Below, in pieces: positions 6,429 through 14,163 of a stretch of DNA of 18,593 bases (its first letter is position 1; each line of letters starts with the position of its first letter). A program made the translations under genes and the position numbers. The notes beneath the pieces are model-generated. The model was not told the DNA's origin. It did not search any database and was given only the letters and a program-made list of their open reading frames with translations. The DNA lies in the NCBI GenBank assembly GCA_035500275.1, contig DATJXI010000046.1, forward strand, positions 1 through 18,593, given 5' to 3'. The stretch is from Roseiarcus sp035500275. GTDB taxonomy: Bacteria; Pseudomonadota; Alphaproteobacteria; Rhizobiales; Beijerinckiaceae.

Positions 6429-7057
6429 AGTCCGTTGATCTCGCTTGCCGGGCACATAGGGAAAAAGCGTCTGCGAGAGCGCACTCCGAACCACTGCCGA
6501 TCCCCGAATTGCTCTGTCGTTCCGAGCGCGGCCAGATCGTAGAACAGCGCGCGCTTCACGAGCGCCCAAAGATCGCCCCGGACCCGCACGTACGGCTTCA
6601 GGCCCTCCGCCGCGCCGGGCTCGAACCGGAGCGGGTGGTCTTGATCGACGATGACGAGGTCGTCGACGTTTGTCCGAAACGTCAGCGTTTGCTCGTTGGC
6701 CTCCCTCTCAACGGCCATCTCGACGGCCAGAAACGGCGCGTCGTCGATTTTGATTCCCACCTTCTCGACCGGCGTCACGAGGACAAACCGATCCCCGTCC
6801 TTCCGTAGAATTGATGAGAAAAGCTTGACGAGCGGCGTCCGCCCGATGGGGGAGCCGCAATAATACCATGTTCCGTCGGCAGCGATGCGCATGTCGATAT
6901 CGCCGCAGTCCGGCGGGTTCCAAAGATGCACCGGAGCCGGGCCGTGCGTCGGCTTCGCAGCGAGTTGGCTTAAGCCCGCCAGGGCCGCGTCGGGGGATCG
7001 GATTGCAGTCTCCGCCACATTCTGGCGCTTGTTTGTGGGCGAACTGGGCGTTGGCAT
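6425..7057 (-). CDS. DUF1285 family protein
   Basis: The product has 210 residues. After about 40 variable residues the family pattern begins: LWNPPDCGDIDMRIAADGTW, YYCGSPIGRTPLVKLFSSIL, LVTPVEKVGIKIDDAPFLAV, and later TNVDDLVIVDQDHPLRF. The family is soluble and cytoplasmic and has known structures, but as far as I know no defined activity. It has no signal peptide or membrane segment. ATG 7057 heads the minus-strand operon DUF1285-NUDIX-DUF6111-CCA; the stop overlaps the NUDIX TTG start. It is divergent from moxR with 94 nt between the two ATGs, which must hold both promoters. The same DUF1285/MoxR divergence is, from memory, common in Rhizobiales. Confidence 0.88.
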   Translation of the reverse strand: MPTPSSPTNKRQNVAETAIRSPDAALAGLSQLAAKPTHGPAPVHLWNPPDCGDIDMRIAADGTWYYCGSPIGRTPLVKLFSSILRKDGDRFVLVTPVEKVGIKIDDAPFLAVEMAVEREANEQTLTFRTNVDDLVIVDQDHPLRFEPGAAEGLKPYVRVRGDLWALVKRALFYDLAALGTTEQFGDRQWFGVRSRRRFFPMCPASEINGL

Positions 7058-7087
7058 GGTACGGTTTCGCCGGAAGGGACAGCCTCA

Positions 7088-7115
7088 AATCTAGTTCGGC
7101 CCGGCCCGAAAACAA
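7088..7115 (-). promoter_or_regulatory. Candidate promoter for the DUF1285 operon in the divergent spacer
   Basis: On the minus strand TTGTTT (7115-7110) and TAGATT (7093-7088) are separated by 16 nt, 31 nt upstream of the DUF1285 ATG. The plus-strand promoter for moxR should lie in the same 94-nt spacer, but I see no good match. The spacer also contains a short GC-rich block (CGGCCCGGCCCG). Confidence 0.25.
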
Positions 7116-7151
7116 AACCGGCGCGGCTTTCGCTGCGCTTGAGGAGAGTTG

Positions 7152-8153
7152 ATGAACGCCACTGACGCCATTGACGCAAGCTCGTTGAGCCGCGAGGTCG
7201 AAACCTGTTTGGAGCTGATCGCCTCGGCCCGCGCCGAAATCGGCTCGGTCATCTTCGGACAGGACCGCGTCGTCGATCTTGCCCTCACCGTCCTTCTGGC
7301 CGGAGGACACGGCCTTCTGATCGGGGTACCTGGCCTTGCAAAGACGAAACTGGTCGAGACGCTTGGGGTGGTCATTGGGCTTGACGCCTTGAGGGTGCAA
7401 TTCACGCCCGACCTCATGCCGTCCGACATTCTCGGGTCCGAGGTGATGGAGGAGGGGTCGGATGGGAAACGAGCCTTTCGCTTCATTCGAGGCCCTATCT
7501 TCGCGCAGCTCTTGATGGCGGACGAAATCAACCGGGCCAGTCCACGCACCCAATCCGCTCTCCTTCAAGCCATGCAGGAACATCATGTCACTGTCGCCGG
7601 GGTCAGGCACGACCTGCCGCGGCCGTTCCACGTTCTCGCGACCCAAAATCCTCTGGAGCAGGAAGGCGCCTACCCTCTGCCGGAGGCGCAGCTGGACCGC
7701 TTTCTTCTGCAAATCGACGTCGGCTATCCCGATCGGGCCGCAGAGAGGCGAATCCTTATCGAGACGACGGGGGACCGCGATGCCCAGCCACGTCCCACGA
7801 TGACCGCCAAGGACCTCCTTGCGGCGCAGCGTCTCGTCCGGCGCGCGCCGATCGGCGAGCGCATCGTCGAGACGATCCTCGATCTGGTGCGCGCGGCCCG
7901 CCCCGGCGAGGGCGACGCCGAGCTCACCAAAGGCATCGGCTGGGGACCTGGACCGCGCGCGGCGCAGGCTCTGATGCTGGCCGCCAAGGCGAGCGCGCTG
8001 GTGCAGGGACGGCTATCGCCAGGAATTGAGGACGTTGCGGCGCTTGCCGAGCCGGCCTTGAAGCACCGAATGGCGCTGACATTCGCAGCCCGGGCCGAAG
8101 GCGAGACGATCTCGGCCGTCATTGGTCGTCTTTTGTCGAAGACGGTGCAATGA
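7152..8153 (+). CDS. MoxR-family AAA+ ATPase
   Basis: MoxR ATPases act as chaperone-like remodelling factors for vWA-domain partners. The 333-residue protein has Walker A GVPGLAKT (residues 58-65) and Walker B LLMADE (120-125) followed by INRASPRTQSALLQAMQE. The sensor 1 segment ATQNP is at 163-167, then comes EGAYPLPEAQLDRF with an arginine-finger candidate Arg183, and the lid motif GPGPRAAQAL. All catalytic positions are intact. ATG 7152 is preferred over TTG 7149 because GAGGAG (7141-7146) is well placed 5 nt upstream. It leads a plus-strand block with DUF58 and two membrane proteins containing vWA-like regions, the usual partners of MoxR. The next gene starts about 70 nt later. Confidence 0.95.
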   Translation: MNATDAIDASSLSREVETCLELIASARAEIGSVIFGQDRVVDLALTVLLAGGHGLLIGVPGLAKTKLVETLGVVIGLDALRVQFTPDLMPSDILGSEVMEEGSDGKRAFRFIRGPIFAQLLMADEINRASPRTQSALLQAMQEHHVTVAGVRHDLPRPFHVLATQNPLEQEGAYPLPEAQLDRFLLQIDVGYPDRAAERRILIETTGDRDAQPRPTMTAKDLLAAQRLVRRAPIGERIVETILDLVRAARPGEGDAELTKGIGWGPGPRAAQALMLAAKASALVQGRLSPGIEDVAALAEPALKHRMALTFAARAEGETISAVIGRLLSKTVQ

Positions 8154-8223
8154 CTGCATCTTATCTGTTGTTTCGCCCTCAGAGACACGATAGCCGTGCG
8201 CCCCGAGGCGCTTGCATCCTCCG

Positions 8224-9129
8224 ATGACGATATCTCCAACGATCCGCAAGGAAGCGTCCTCTCTTTCCGCGCGGTTGCCAAGCCTTGTCGTGACGGCTCG
8301 TCACGTCGCCCAAACCGTTCGCCACGGCGTCCACGGCAGGCGGCGGGCGGGCTCCGGCGAAACCTTCTGGCAATTCCGGCCTTTCGTATCGGGAGAGCCG
8401 TCGTCGCGTGTCGATTGGCGACGATCCGCGCGCGAGGAACGAGCGTTCGTCAGAGAGCGGGAGTGGGAGTCGGCGCATACCGTTTGGGTCTGGTTCGACA
8501 GATCCGCGTCGATGCGGTTCGGCTCGAGCTTTGCGACAACTTCGAAAGTGGATCGGGCCGCGGTGCTCACGCTCGCATTCGCCGATCTTTGCGTGCGCGG
8601 CGGTGAACGGGTGGGCTATCTTGGCCTCACTCGCCCGCTCGCATCGCAAGGGATTATCGAACGGCTGGCGGAGGCGATCGCCACGAACGAAAACCTCCAA
8701 GGTCCCTCGGAGGAGGTTCTGCCCCCGGCTGTCCCGGCCACGGCGCGCTCTTTGACGCTGCTGGTCGGAGACTTCCTCTGCCCGGCCGAAGAGACCGAGC
8801 AAACCATTCGGGCGATAGCTGCTGGAGGCGCCATCGGGCAACTGGTGGTCATCGCCGATCCGATCGAAGAGATTTATCCCTTCTCGGGCAACGTCGAATT
8901 TCGCCATCCGGCGGGAAGAGGACGATTTGTGAGCCCGCAGGCGCAAGGCTTGCGGGAGGCGTATCTGGGTCGGCTCGCCGAGCATCGCGCAAGGTTGGAG
9001 GAGATTTGCCATCGGCTGGGCTGGGGGGTGAGCCTGCACCGCACCGACCAATCTCCGGCGGAAGCGCTCTTGGCCTTGCGGATGCGTCTCTCCGCGCCCG
9101 AGTTAAGCTCGGAACGCTGGAGCGCGTGA
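8224..9129 (+). CDS. DUF58 domain protein
   Basis: DUF58 proteins are cytoplasmic vWA-like partners of MoxR ATPases. The 301-residue product has the family core GVHGRRRAGSGETFWQFRPF, then SRVDWRRSAREERAFVRERE (R.iDWr.sAR...vferE), and the vWA-like strand VWVWFDRSASMRF. There Asp-x-Ser-x-Ser (DRSAS) keeps a MIDAS-type metal site. Later strands (SLTLLVGDFLCP, GQLVVIADPIEE) fit the rest of the fold. No membrane segment is visible, unlike the longer DUF58 proteins of other phyla. The start is uncertain: ATG 8224 is used, but TTG 8212, close to a GAGG at 8205, would add four residues. The stop overlaps the next ATG (TGATG, 9127-9131), so translation of the two is probably coupled. Confidence 0.9.
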   Translation: MTISPTIRKEASSLSARLPSLVVTARHVAQTVRHGVHGRRRAGSGETFWQFRPFVSGEPSSRVDWRRSAREERAFVREREWESAHTVWVWFDRSASMRFGSSFATTSKVDRAAVLTLAFADLCVRGGERVGYLGLTRPLASQGIIERLAEAIATNENLQGPSEEVLPPAVPATARSLTLLVGDFLCPAEETEQTIRAIAAGGAIGQLVVIADPIEEIYPFSGNVEFRHPAGRGRFVSPQAQGLREAYLGRLAEHRARLEEICHRLGWGVSLHRTDQSPAEALLALRMRLSAPELSSERWSA

Positions 9130-11918
9130 TGCTTGCCGTTCCTCTGGGTTTTGCTGCCCCCGCCGTTCTCGTCGTGCTGATTGGTCTCGGCGTTCTTTAT
9201 TACCTGCTGCGGGTGACGCCGCCCGCCCCCCGTCAGACATTGTTCCCCCCGCTGAGATTGCTTCTTGGCTTGGACGTCAGGGAGACCGAGCCCGCGCGCA
9301 CGCCGTGGCCAATCCTGGCTCTTCGCCTGGCGGTGGCTGCGCTCATTATTCTCGCCATGGCGGAACCCTTCTGGAGCCGGCTCGCTGCAACGGATAAGTC
9401 AGGGCCGCTTCTCGTGTTGATGGACGACGGCTGGGCGTCAGCTCCGACATTTGACAAACGTGTCGATTTCGCCCGGCAGCGCCTAGAAGCCGCCGCTCGT
9501 TCGGACCGGACGATGGCGCTCGAACCCTTCTCCCAAGGCACGCAGGATATCGCTCCCCTCGACGCCGCACAGGTCGACGGGCGGCTCCGTTCACTGGCGC
9601 CGTCGCCGTTCCAGCCGTCGCGAACGGCGGCGCTGCCGGCGGTCGAACGCTTTCTCGCTCGCTGGCCGGACGCGGAAGTCGTCTGGATCGCGGACGGCGT
9701 GGAGCTAGGAGGCGCGCGGGAATTTTCAGACAAGCTTGGCCGGCTCACCAAATCGGTGGAGGTGGTGACGACCGGGTCGGGCGCTCGCGCGGTCTCGGGA
9801 GCAGACAATGAGGCTGGCGCCCTCGTCGTGAGAGTGACGCGATCGGATCAGAGCGCCCCGGCAAAAGGCGAAGCGCGCGCTCTTGACTCGCAGGGGCGGG
9901 AGGTCGGCCGCGCGCCGTTTGACTTCGCCGCGCAGTTGACCGCCGACGCGCGCCTCGAGTTTCCGGTGGAGCTGCGAAACGAAGTGTCCCGCGTCGCCAT
10001 CGACGGCGAGCGTTCTGCGGGCGCAATCTGGCTCATGGACGAGCGATCCCGCCGGCGGCGAGTCGCAATCGCTTCAGGCGCGACCGCTGACATCGCGCAG
10101 CCGCTGCTAGCGCCGAGCTACTACCTCAAGCGCGCGTTGCAGCCGTTCGCCGACATCGTCGAATGGCGGGATTCGTCGACCGATCCGATCGTGGCGCTGC
10201 TGGCCGAGAGGCCGTCTGTTCTCGTGCTGGCCGACATGAGCGTCGCGCCCGGGCCGGAGCATGACGCGATCGCCCAGTTTCTTGACAAGGGCGGGGTCTT
10301 GCTGCGTTTCGCTGGCTCCCGCTTCGCTGCGGGCGACGACGACTTGACACCGACCGATTTGAGGCGCGGAGCGCGCTTGCTGAGCGGCGCTCTTTCCTGG
10401 GAGAGGCCAAAACACATCGCCCCGTTCGAGCAGGGAAGCTTCTTCTACGGTCTTGCGGCGCCTGAGGAAGTGACCGTCTCTCGGCAGGTGCTCGCGGAGC
10501 CCGAGCCGGGTCTGACCGAGAAAACCTGGGCCAGGCTCGCCGACGGGACGCCGCTCGTGACGGCGGCGCATCGCGGCAACGGCCTTATTGTGCTTTTCCA
10601 CGTGACGGCGGACACCACCTGGTCGAACCTGCCGCTTTCCGGACTGTTCGTCGACATGCTGCGCCGGATCGTGCAGCAAGCGGACGCCGTCGCCGCGGCG
10701 GAGCCGAACGGGAAGACGACGCAGACGCAGGCGAACCGCGCGCCCTGGCGCACCCTCAACGGCTTTGGCGCGCTCGAGCCTCCGCCTCCCCAGGCAGAGC
10801 CGATCAGCGACAATTTCTCCGGAGCGGGCGACGCCGCTCATCCGCCGGGTTTCTACGGCCCGAAGGAATCCTTGATGGCGGTCAATGCAATGGCCTCCGG
10901 CGAGACTCTCGCGCGCGCCGACTATGGACCCCTTGCCGTCCACGAGGGCGGCTTGGCCGTCGCGCCGCCGATCGATTTGCGTCGTTGGCTGCTTCTGGCC
11001 GCGCTTATTTGTTTCATGATCGACGCGATCGCGTCTGTCTTGCTGTCTCGCGGCAAAGCTCTTCGACGCAAAGCCGCAGTCGCAGCCGCCCTTGTATTCG
11101 CAACTGCGCTGTGCGCTTACCCTGCCCCGCGTCCGGCGCATGCCGCGGAGGCTGCGACGCAGGTCAGCCGCCGAGACTTGGATTCGGCGCTGTCCGCGAG
11201 GCTCGCGTATGTGACGACAGGCGACGCCGCCGTCGACCAGACCTCGAAGGAAGGACTGACCTCGCTGACGCGTGTCCTGTCCTTCCGCACGTCGGCGGAG
11301 CTGGCCGAGCCAGTCGCGCTGAACCCGGCGCGCGACGAGCTGGCCTTCTACCCGCTCATCTACTGGCCGGTGGTGGCGGGAGAGGCTCAACCCTCGCCCG
11401 AGGCGCGAGCGCGGCTCGCCGCATACATGAAGAACGGCGGCACCGTTGTCTTCGACACACGCGACGCTCTTGTAGCCCGACCAGACGGACCGCCGACTCC
11501 GGAGGCATTGTGGCTTCGCTCGCTGCTCAAGGGCGTCGACGTGCCCCAGCTCGAACCAGTTCCGCGCGACCATGTTCTGACCAAGACATTTTATCTCCTT
11601 GACCGGATCGTCGGCCGGACAATGGTCGGCCAAACGTGGGTGGAGGCGCTTCCCCCGCCCGACCCGAATGATCGGACGCAGCGGCCGGCAAGAGCTGGCG
11701 ACAGCGTCTCGCCGATCATCATCGTCTCCGACGATCTCGGGGCGGCCTGGGCCGGCGACGCTTCCGGTCGTCCGCTCTTTCCGCTTGTTCCCGGCGGGGC
11801 GCGCCAGCGCGAGCTTGCCTTTCGCAGCGGCATAAATCTCGTGATGTACACGCTCACCGGCAACTACAAAGCCGATCAGGTCCACGCCAAAGACATCATC
11901 GAGAGGCTGACCCGTTGA
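9129..11918 (+). CDS. BatA-like / DUF4159 fusion membrane protein
   Basis: This large inner-membrane protein has 929 residues. Residues 6-30 and about 60-80 are two membrane helices of the BatA N-terminal type (TPPAPRQTLFPPLRLLLGL between them). A vWA-like region follows whose metal motif is degenerate (LVLMDDGWAS, residues 95-104, with Trp at the first Ser position). A GATase-like Rossmann segment is near 361-395 (VLVLADMSVAP...FLDKGGVLLRF). Around 622-641 is a third helix (WLLLAALICFMIDAIASVLL), then KALRRK, a fourth hydrophobic stretch and PAPRPAHA-AEA (643-675), which looks like an embedded signal peptide. From about 682 to the end is a DUF4159 domain (ARLAYVTTGD, LAFYPLIYWPV, YMKNGGTVVFDTRD). 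It is coupled to DUF58 by TGATG and to the next gene by TTGA. The role is inferred to be a substrate-binding or assembly partner of the MoxR ATPase. Confidence 0.87.
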   Translation: MLAVPLGFAAPAVLVVLIGLGVLYYLLRVTPPAPRQTLFPPLRLLLGLDVRETEPARTPWPILALRLAVAALIILAMAEPFWSRLAATDKSGPLLVLMDDGWASAPTFDKRVDFARQRLEAAARSDRTMALEPFSQGTQDIAPLDAAQVDGRLRSLAPSPFQPSRTAALPAVERFLARWPDAEVVWIADGVELGGAREFSDKLGRLTKSVEVVTTGSGARAVSGADNEAGALVVRVTRSDQSAPAKGEARALDSQGREVGRAPFDFAAQLTADARLEFPVELRNEVSRVAIDGERSAGAIWLMDERSRRRRVAIASGATADIAQPLLAPSYYLKRALQPFADIVEWRDSSTDPIVALLAERPSVLVLADMSVAPGPEHDAIAQFLDKGGVLLRFAGSRFAAGDDDLTPTDLRRGARLLSGALSWERPKHIAPFEQGSFFYGLAAPEEVTVSRQVLAEPEPGLTEKTWARLADGTPLVTAAHRGNGLIVLFHVTADTTWSNLPLSGLFVDMLRRIVQQADAVAAAEPNGKTTQTQANRAPWRTLNGFGALEPPPPQAEPISDNFSGAGDAAHPPGFYGPKESLMAVNAMASGETLARADYGPLAVHEGGLAVAPPIDLRRWLLLAALICFMIDAIASVLLSRGKALRRKAAVAAALVFATALCAYPAPRPAHAAEAATQVSRRDLDSALSARLAYVTTGDAAVDQTSKEGLTSLTRVLSFRTSAELAEPVALNPARDELAFYPLIYWPVVAGEAQPSPEARARLAAYMKNGGTVVFDTRDALVARPDGPPTPEALWLRSLLKGVDVPQLEPVPRDHVLTKTFYLLDRIVGRTMVGQTWVEALPPPDPNDRTQRPARAGDSVSPIIIVSDDLGAAWAGDASGRPLFPLVPGGARQRELAFRSGINLVMYTLTGNYKADQVHAKDIIERLTR

Positions 11919-14017
11919 GCGTGTGGTCGATCGCCTTTTCGCCGCTCCTGCCGCTGTGGGCGCTCTATCTCCTTGGCGGAATAGCGCTCGCCGTCGCGAT
12001 CATCCTCTTTTGGCGGCGATCCAGGGGCGCTTGGGTGAGAGCGCTTGCGTTCGCGCTTCTGCTGCTCGGCTTGTGCGATCCCAATCTCGTTGAAGAAAAC
12101 CGCAGGCCGTTGAAGGACATTGTCGCCGTCGTCGTCGATCGGTCGGCCAGCCAGGATGTCGGCGAACGTCCCCGGCAAACGGACAAGGCGCGCGACGACA
12201 TTGAGGCCCGCCTCAAGGCGCTGGGCGACGTCGACTTGCGCGTCGTCGAAACGACGCGGGAAGAATCGGACACGGACGGCACGAAGCTGTTTGCGGCGCT
12301 GCGTGGCGCGCTTGCCGACGCGCCGCCGGAGCGGATCGGCGGCGCGATCATGATCACCGACGGGGTCGTGCATGACGTCCCGGCTACCGCCGCGGCGCTT
12401 GGATTCAGCGCGCCGTTGCACGTGCTGGTCACGGGGCACGAGGGCGAGCGACAACGCCGCATCGAACTTGTCGAGGCGCCACGGTACGGCATCGTGGGCA
12501 AGGATCAGATCATAGTGGCCCGCGTGCTCGACAGCGCCGACCACGGGGAGCCGGTGCGGCTGACCGTCAGGCGAGACGGCGAGACGATCGCGAACATCGG
12601 AGCCAAGGTCAGCGACCCGATCAACATTCGTACGACCATCGAGCACGGCGGTCCCAACGTCATCGAACTCGAAGTCGCTCCCGTGCAAGGGGAGATCAGC
12701 GCCGACGGCAATCATGCTGTGGTCAGCGTCGAAGGCGTCCGGGACAAGCTGCGCGTGCTTCTTGTCTCGGGCAAACCGCATCCCGGGGAGCGTATGTGGC
12801 GCAACCTCTTGAAGTCGGACGCCAATGTCGATCTCGTCCACTTCACCATTCTGCGGCCGCCTGAGAAGGCGGGAGACGGCACGCCGATCAATGAGCTGTC
12901 GTTGATCGCCTTCCCCGTGGCCGACCTCTTCGGGCGCAAGATCAAGGATTTCGACCTCATCATCTTCGACCGTTACGCCCAGCAGTCGGTCCTGCCCTAT
13001 GTCTATCTCGACAACATAGCGAATTATGTTCGCAACGGTGGAGCGCTGCTGATGGCCGAGGGCCCGGAATTCTCGGCGCCCGAAGGTCTCTTCTATTCCC
13101 CGCTCGGCGAAATTGCCCCGGCGGAGCCAACCGGGGAGGACCTCGAAGTCCCGTTCCGCGCCAGTGTCTCCGAGCAGGGGCTACGCCATCCGGTCACTCG
13201 AGCATTGGCGGGGTCTGAGGGTAAGGATGGCGCGCCACAATGGGGACGTTGGTTTCGGTTGATCGGCGCAAAGCAGACCGGCGGCCAGACCATCATGAAC
13301 GGCCCGGATGGAAAGCCGTTGCTGGTCCTGTCCCGGGTCGACAAGGGCCGCGTCGGACTCCTGCTTAGCGATCAGATGTGGCTGTGGGCCCGCGGCTATG
13401 ACGGCGGCGGTCCTTATCTCGAACTCCTCCGCCGGTTGGCGCATTGGCTCATGAAAGAGCCGGAGCTTGAGGAAGAGGCCCTGCGCGCCAGCGCGAAGGG
13501 GCGCACGGTGACAGTCGAGCGCCAGAGCGTGACAGGGCAAGAGCGCGAGACGCGTCTTGTTGGGCCGAACGGCCAGACGATCAAAGTGGCGCTCGCCCCG
13601 GTCGCCCCCGGCCTGTCGCGGGGACATGTCGCGGTCGACCGGTTTGGCCTCTATCGCGTTGAGGACGGCCAGCATGTCGCGCTGGTGAACGTTGGGCCGG
13701 AGAGTCCGCTGGAGATGCAGGACGTCGTTTCGACGCCGGAACGGCTGCGGCCGATCGCCGAGGTGACCGGCGGGACCGTCCGCCGGCTGTCGCGCCAAGC
13801 CGGAGACGCCATCACCATGCCCAGAGTCGTCGGCTTGAACCCTGGGCCGAACTACGGCGGCGGCGATTACCTCGGGATCAAGCGGACCGGGGCGACTGAG
13901 TTGATCGGCGCTCGCTCACGCCCTCTCGCTTCGGGCTTTCTGGGTCTTTCGCTGTTGCTGGGCGCGGTCGTTCTGACATGGCTCCTCGAAAGCGGCAGGG
14001 TTGGTCGGCGCTCGTAA
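11915..14017 (+). CDS. Membrane protein with vWA and GATase-like domains
   Basis: The product has 700 residues and is the last gene of the MoxR block. Two N-terminal membrane helices (residues about 9-33 and 40-54) are followed by a vWA domain with an intact MIDAS: DRSAS at 75-79 and ITDG at 147-150. The middle carries a class I glutamine-amidotransferase-like fold (LRVLLVSGKPHPGERMWRN; DLIIFDRYAQ; ANYVRNGGALLMAEGP; GRVGLLLSDQMWLWARGYDG). No catalytic Cys is evident there, so it is probably structural or binding. A C-terminal helix (ASGFLGLSLLLGAVVLTWLL) ends in a basic tail. The start is TTG 11915 in a TTGA overlap with the upstream stop; GTG 11921 is an alternative. The intact metal site here, against the degenerate one in the preceding protein, suggests a division of labour, which is inference. 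Confidence 0.87.
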   Translation: MSVWSIAFSPLLPLWALYLLGGIALAVAIILFWRRSRGAWVRALAFALLLLGLCDPNLVEENRRPLKDIVAVVVDRSASQDVGERPRQTDKARDDIEARLKALGDVDLRVVETTREESDTDGTKLFAALRGALADAPPERIGGAIMITDGVVHDVPATAAALGFSAPLHVLVTGHEGERQRRIELVEAPRYGIVGKDQIIVARVLDSADHGEPVRLTVRRDGETIANIGAKVSDPINIRTTIEHGGPNVIELEVAPVQGEISADGNHAVVSVEGVRDKLRVLLVSGKPHPGERMWRNLLKSDANVDLVHFTILRPPEKAGDGTPINELSLIAFPVADLFGRKIKDFDLIIFDRYAQQSVLPYVYLDNIANYVRNGGALLMAEGPEFSAPEGLFYSPLGEIAPAEPTGEDLEVPFRASVSEQGLRHPVTRALAGSEGKDGAPQWGRWFRLIGAKQTGGQTIMNGPDGKPLLVLSRVDKGRVGLLLSDQMWLWARGYDGGGPYLELLRRLAHWLMKEPELEEEALRASAKGRTVTVERQSVTGQERETRLVGPNGQTIKVALAPVAPGLSRGHVAVDRFGLYRVEDGQHVALVNVGPESPLEMQDVVSTPERLRPIAEVTGGTVRRLSRQAGDAITMPRVVGLNPGPNYGGGDYLGIKRTGATELIGARSRPLASGFLGLSLLLGAVVLTWLLESGRVGRRS

Positions 14018-14121
14018 CGGAAACTTCCGCGAAATGGAGGGCGGGATCGGCGTTCGCTCCGGCCCTTGAAAACTTGTCTTGCCATTACAGCTGCCCTGCA
14101 TTATTGGCCGCGGCGGGACAC

Positions 14122-14159
14122 CTCTCCCCAACGAGAGGCGCCCATCTGAAAGGATGGCA
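14122..14159 (+). ncRNA. serC leader RNA (two hairpins, second holds the ribosome binding site)
   Basis: Directly upstream of serC, CCTCTC (14122-14127) and GAGAGG (14134-14139) form a perfect 6-bp stem around a 6-nt loop. A second stem follows after one base: GCC-C-ATC (14141-14147) pairs with GATGGC (14154-14159), with one bulged C and a TGAAAG loop. The Shine-Dalgarno AAGGA (14151-14155) is split between that loop and stem, 8 nt from the ATG. The position, size and alphaproteobacterial host fit the described serC RNA motif, a presumed cis-regulator of serine synthesis. The match is from memory of its architecture, not from a covariance model. Confidence 0.6.
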
Positions 14160-14163
14160 AAAG

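Noticed and set aside
6708..7712. 334-residue minus-strand frame spanning the moxR start and the divergent spacer
   Set aside because: It runs antisense to the moxR Walker A and Walker B region and through the DUF1285 gene in another frame; no conserved signature.
10107..11885. 592-residue open frame on the minus strand opposite the BatA/DUF4159 gene
   Set aside because: Arg/Gly/Ala-rich with no family motif; typical antisense openness of high-GC coding DNA. The plus-strand protein has membrane helices and a recognisable DUF4159 domain.
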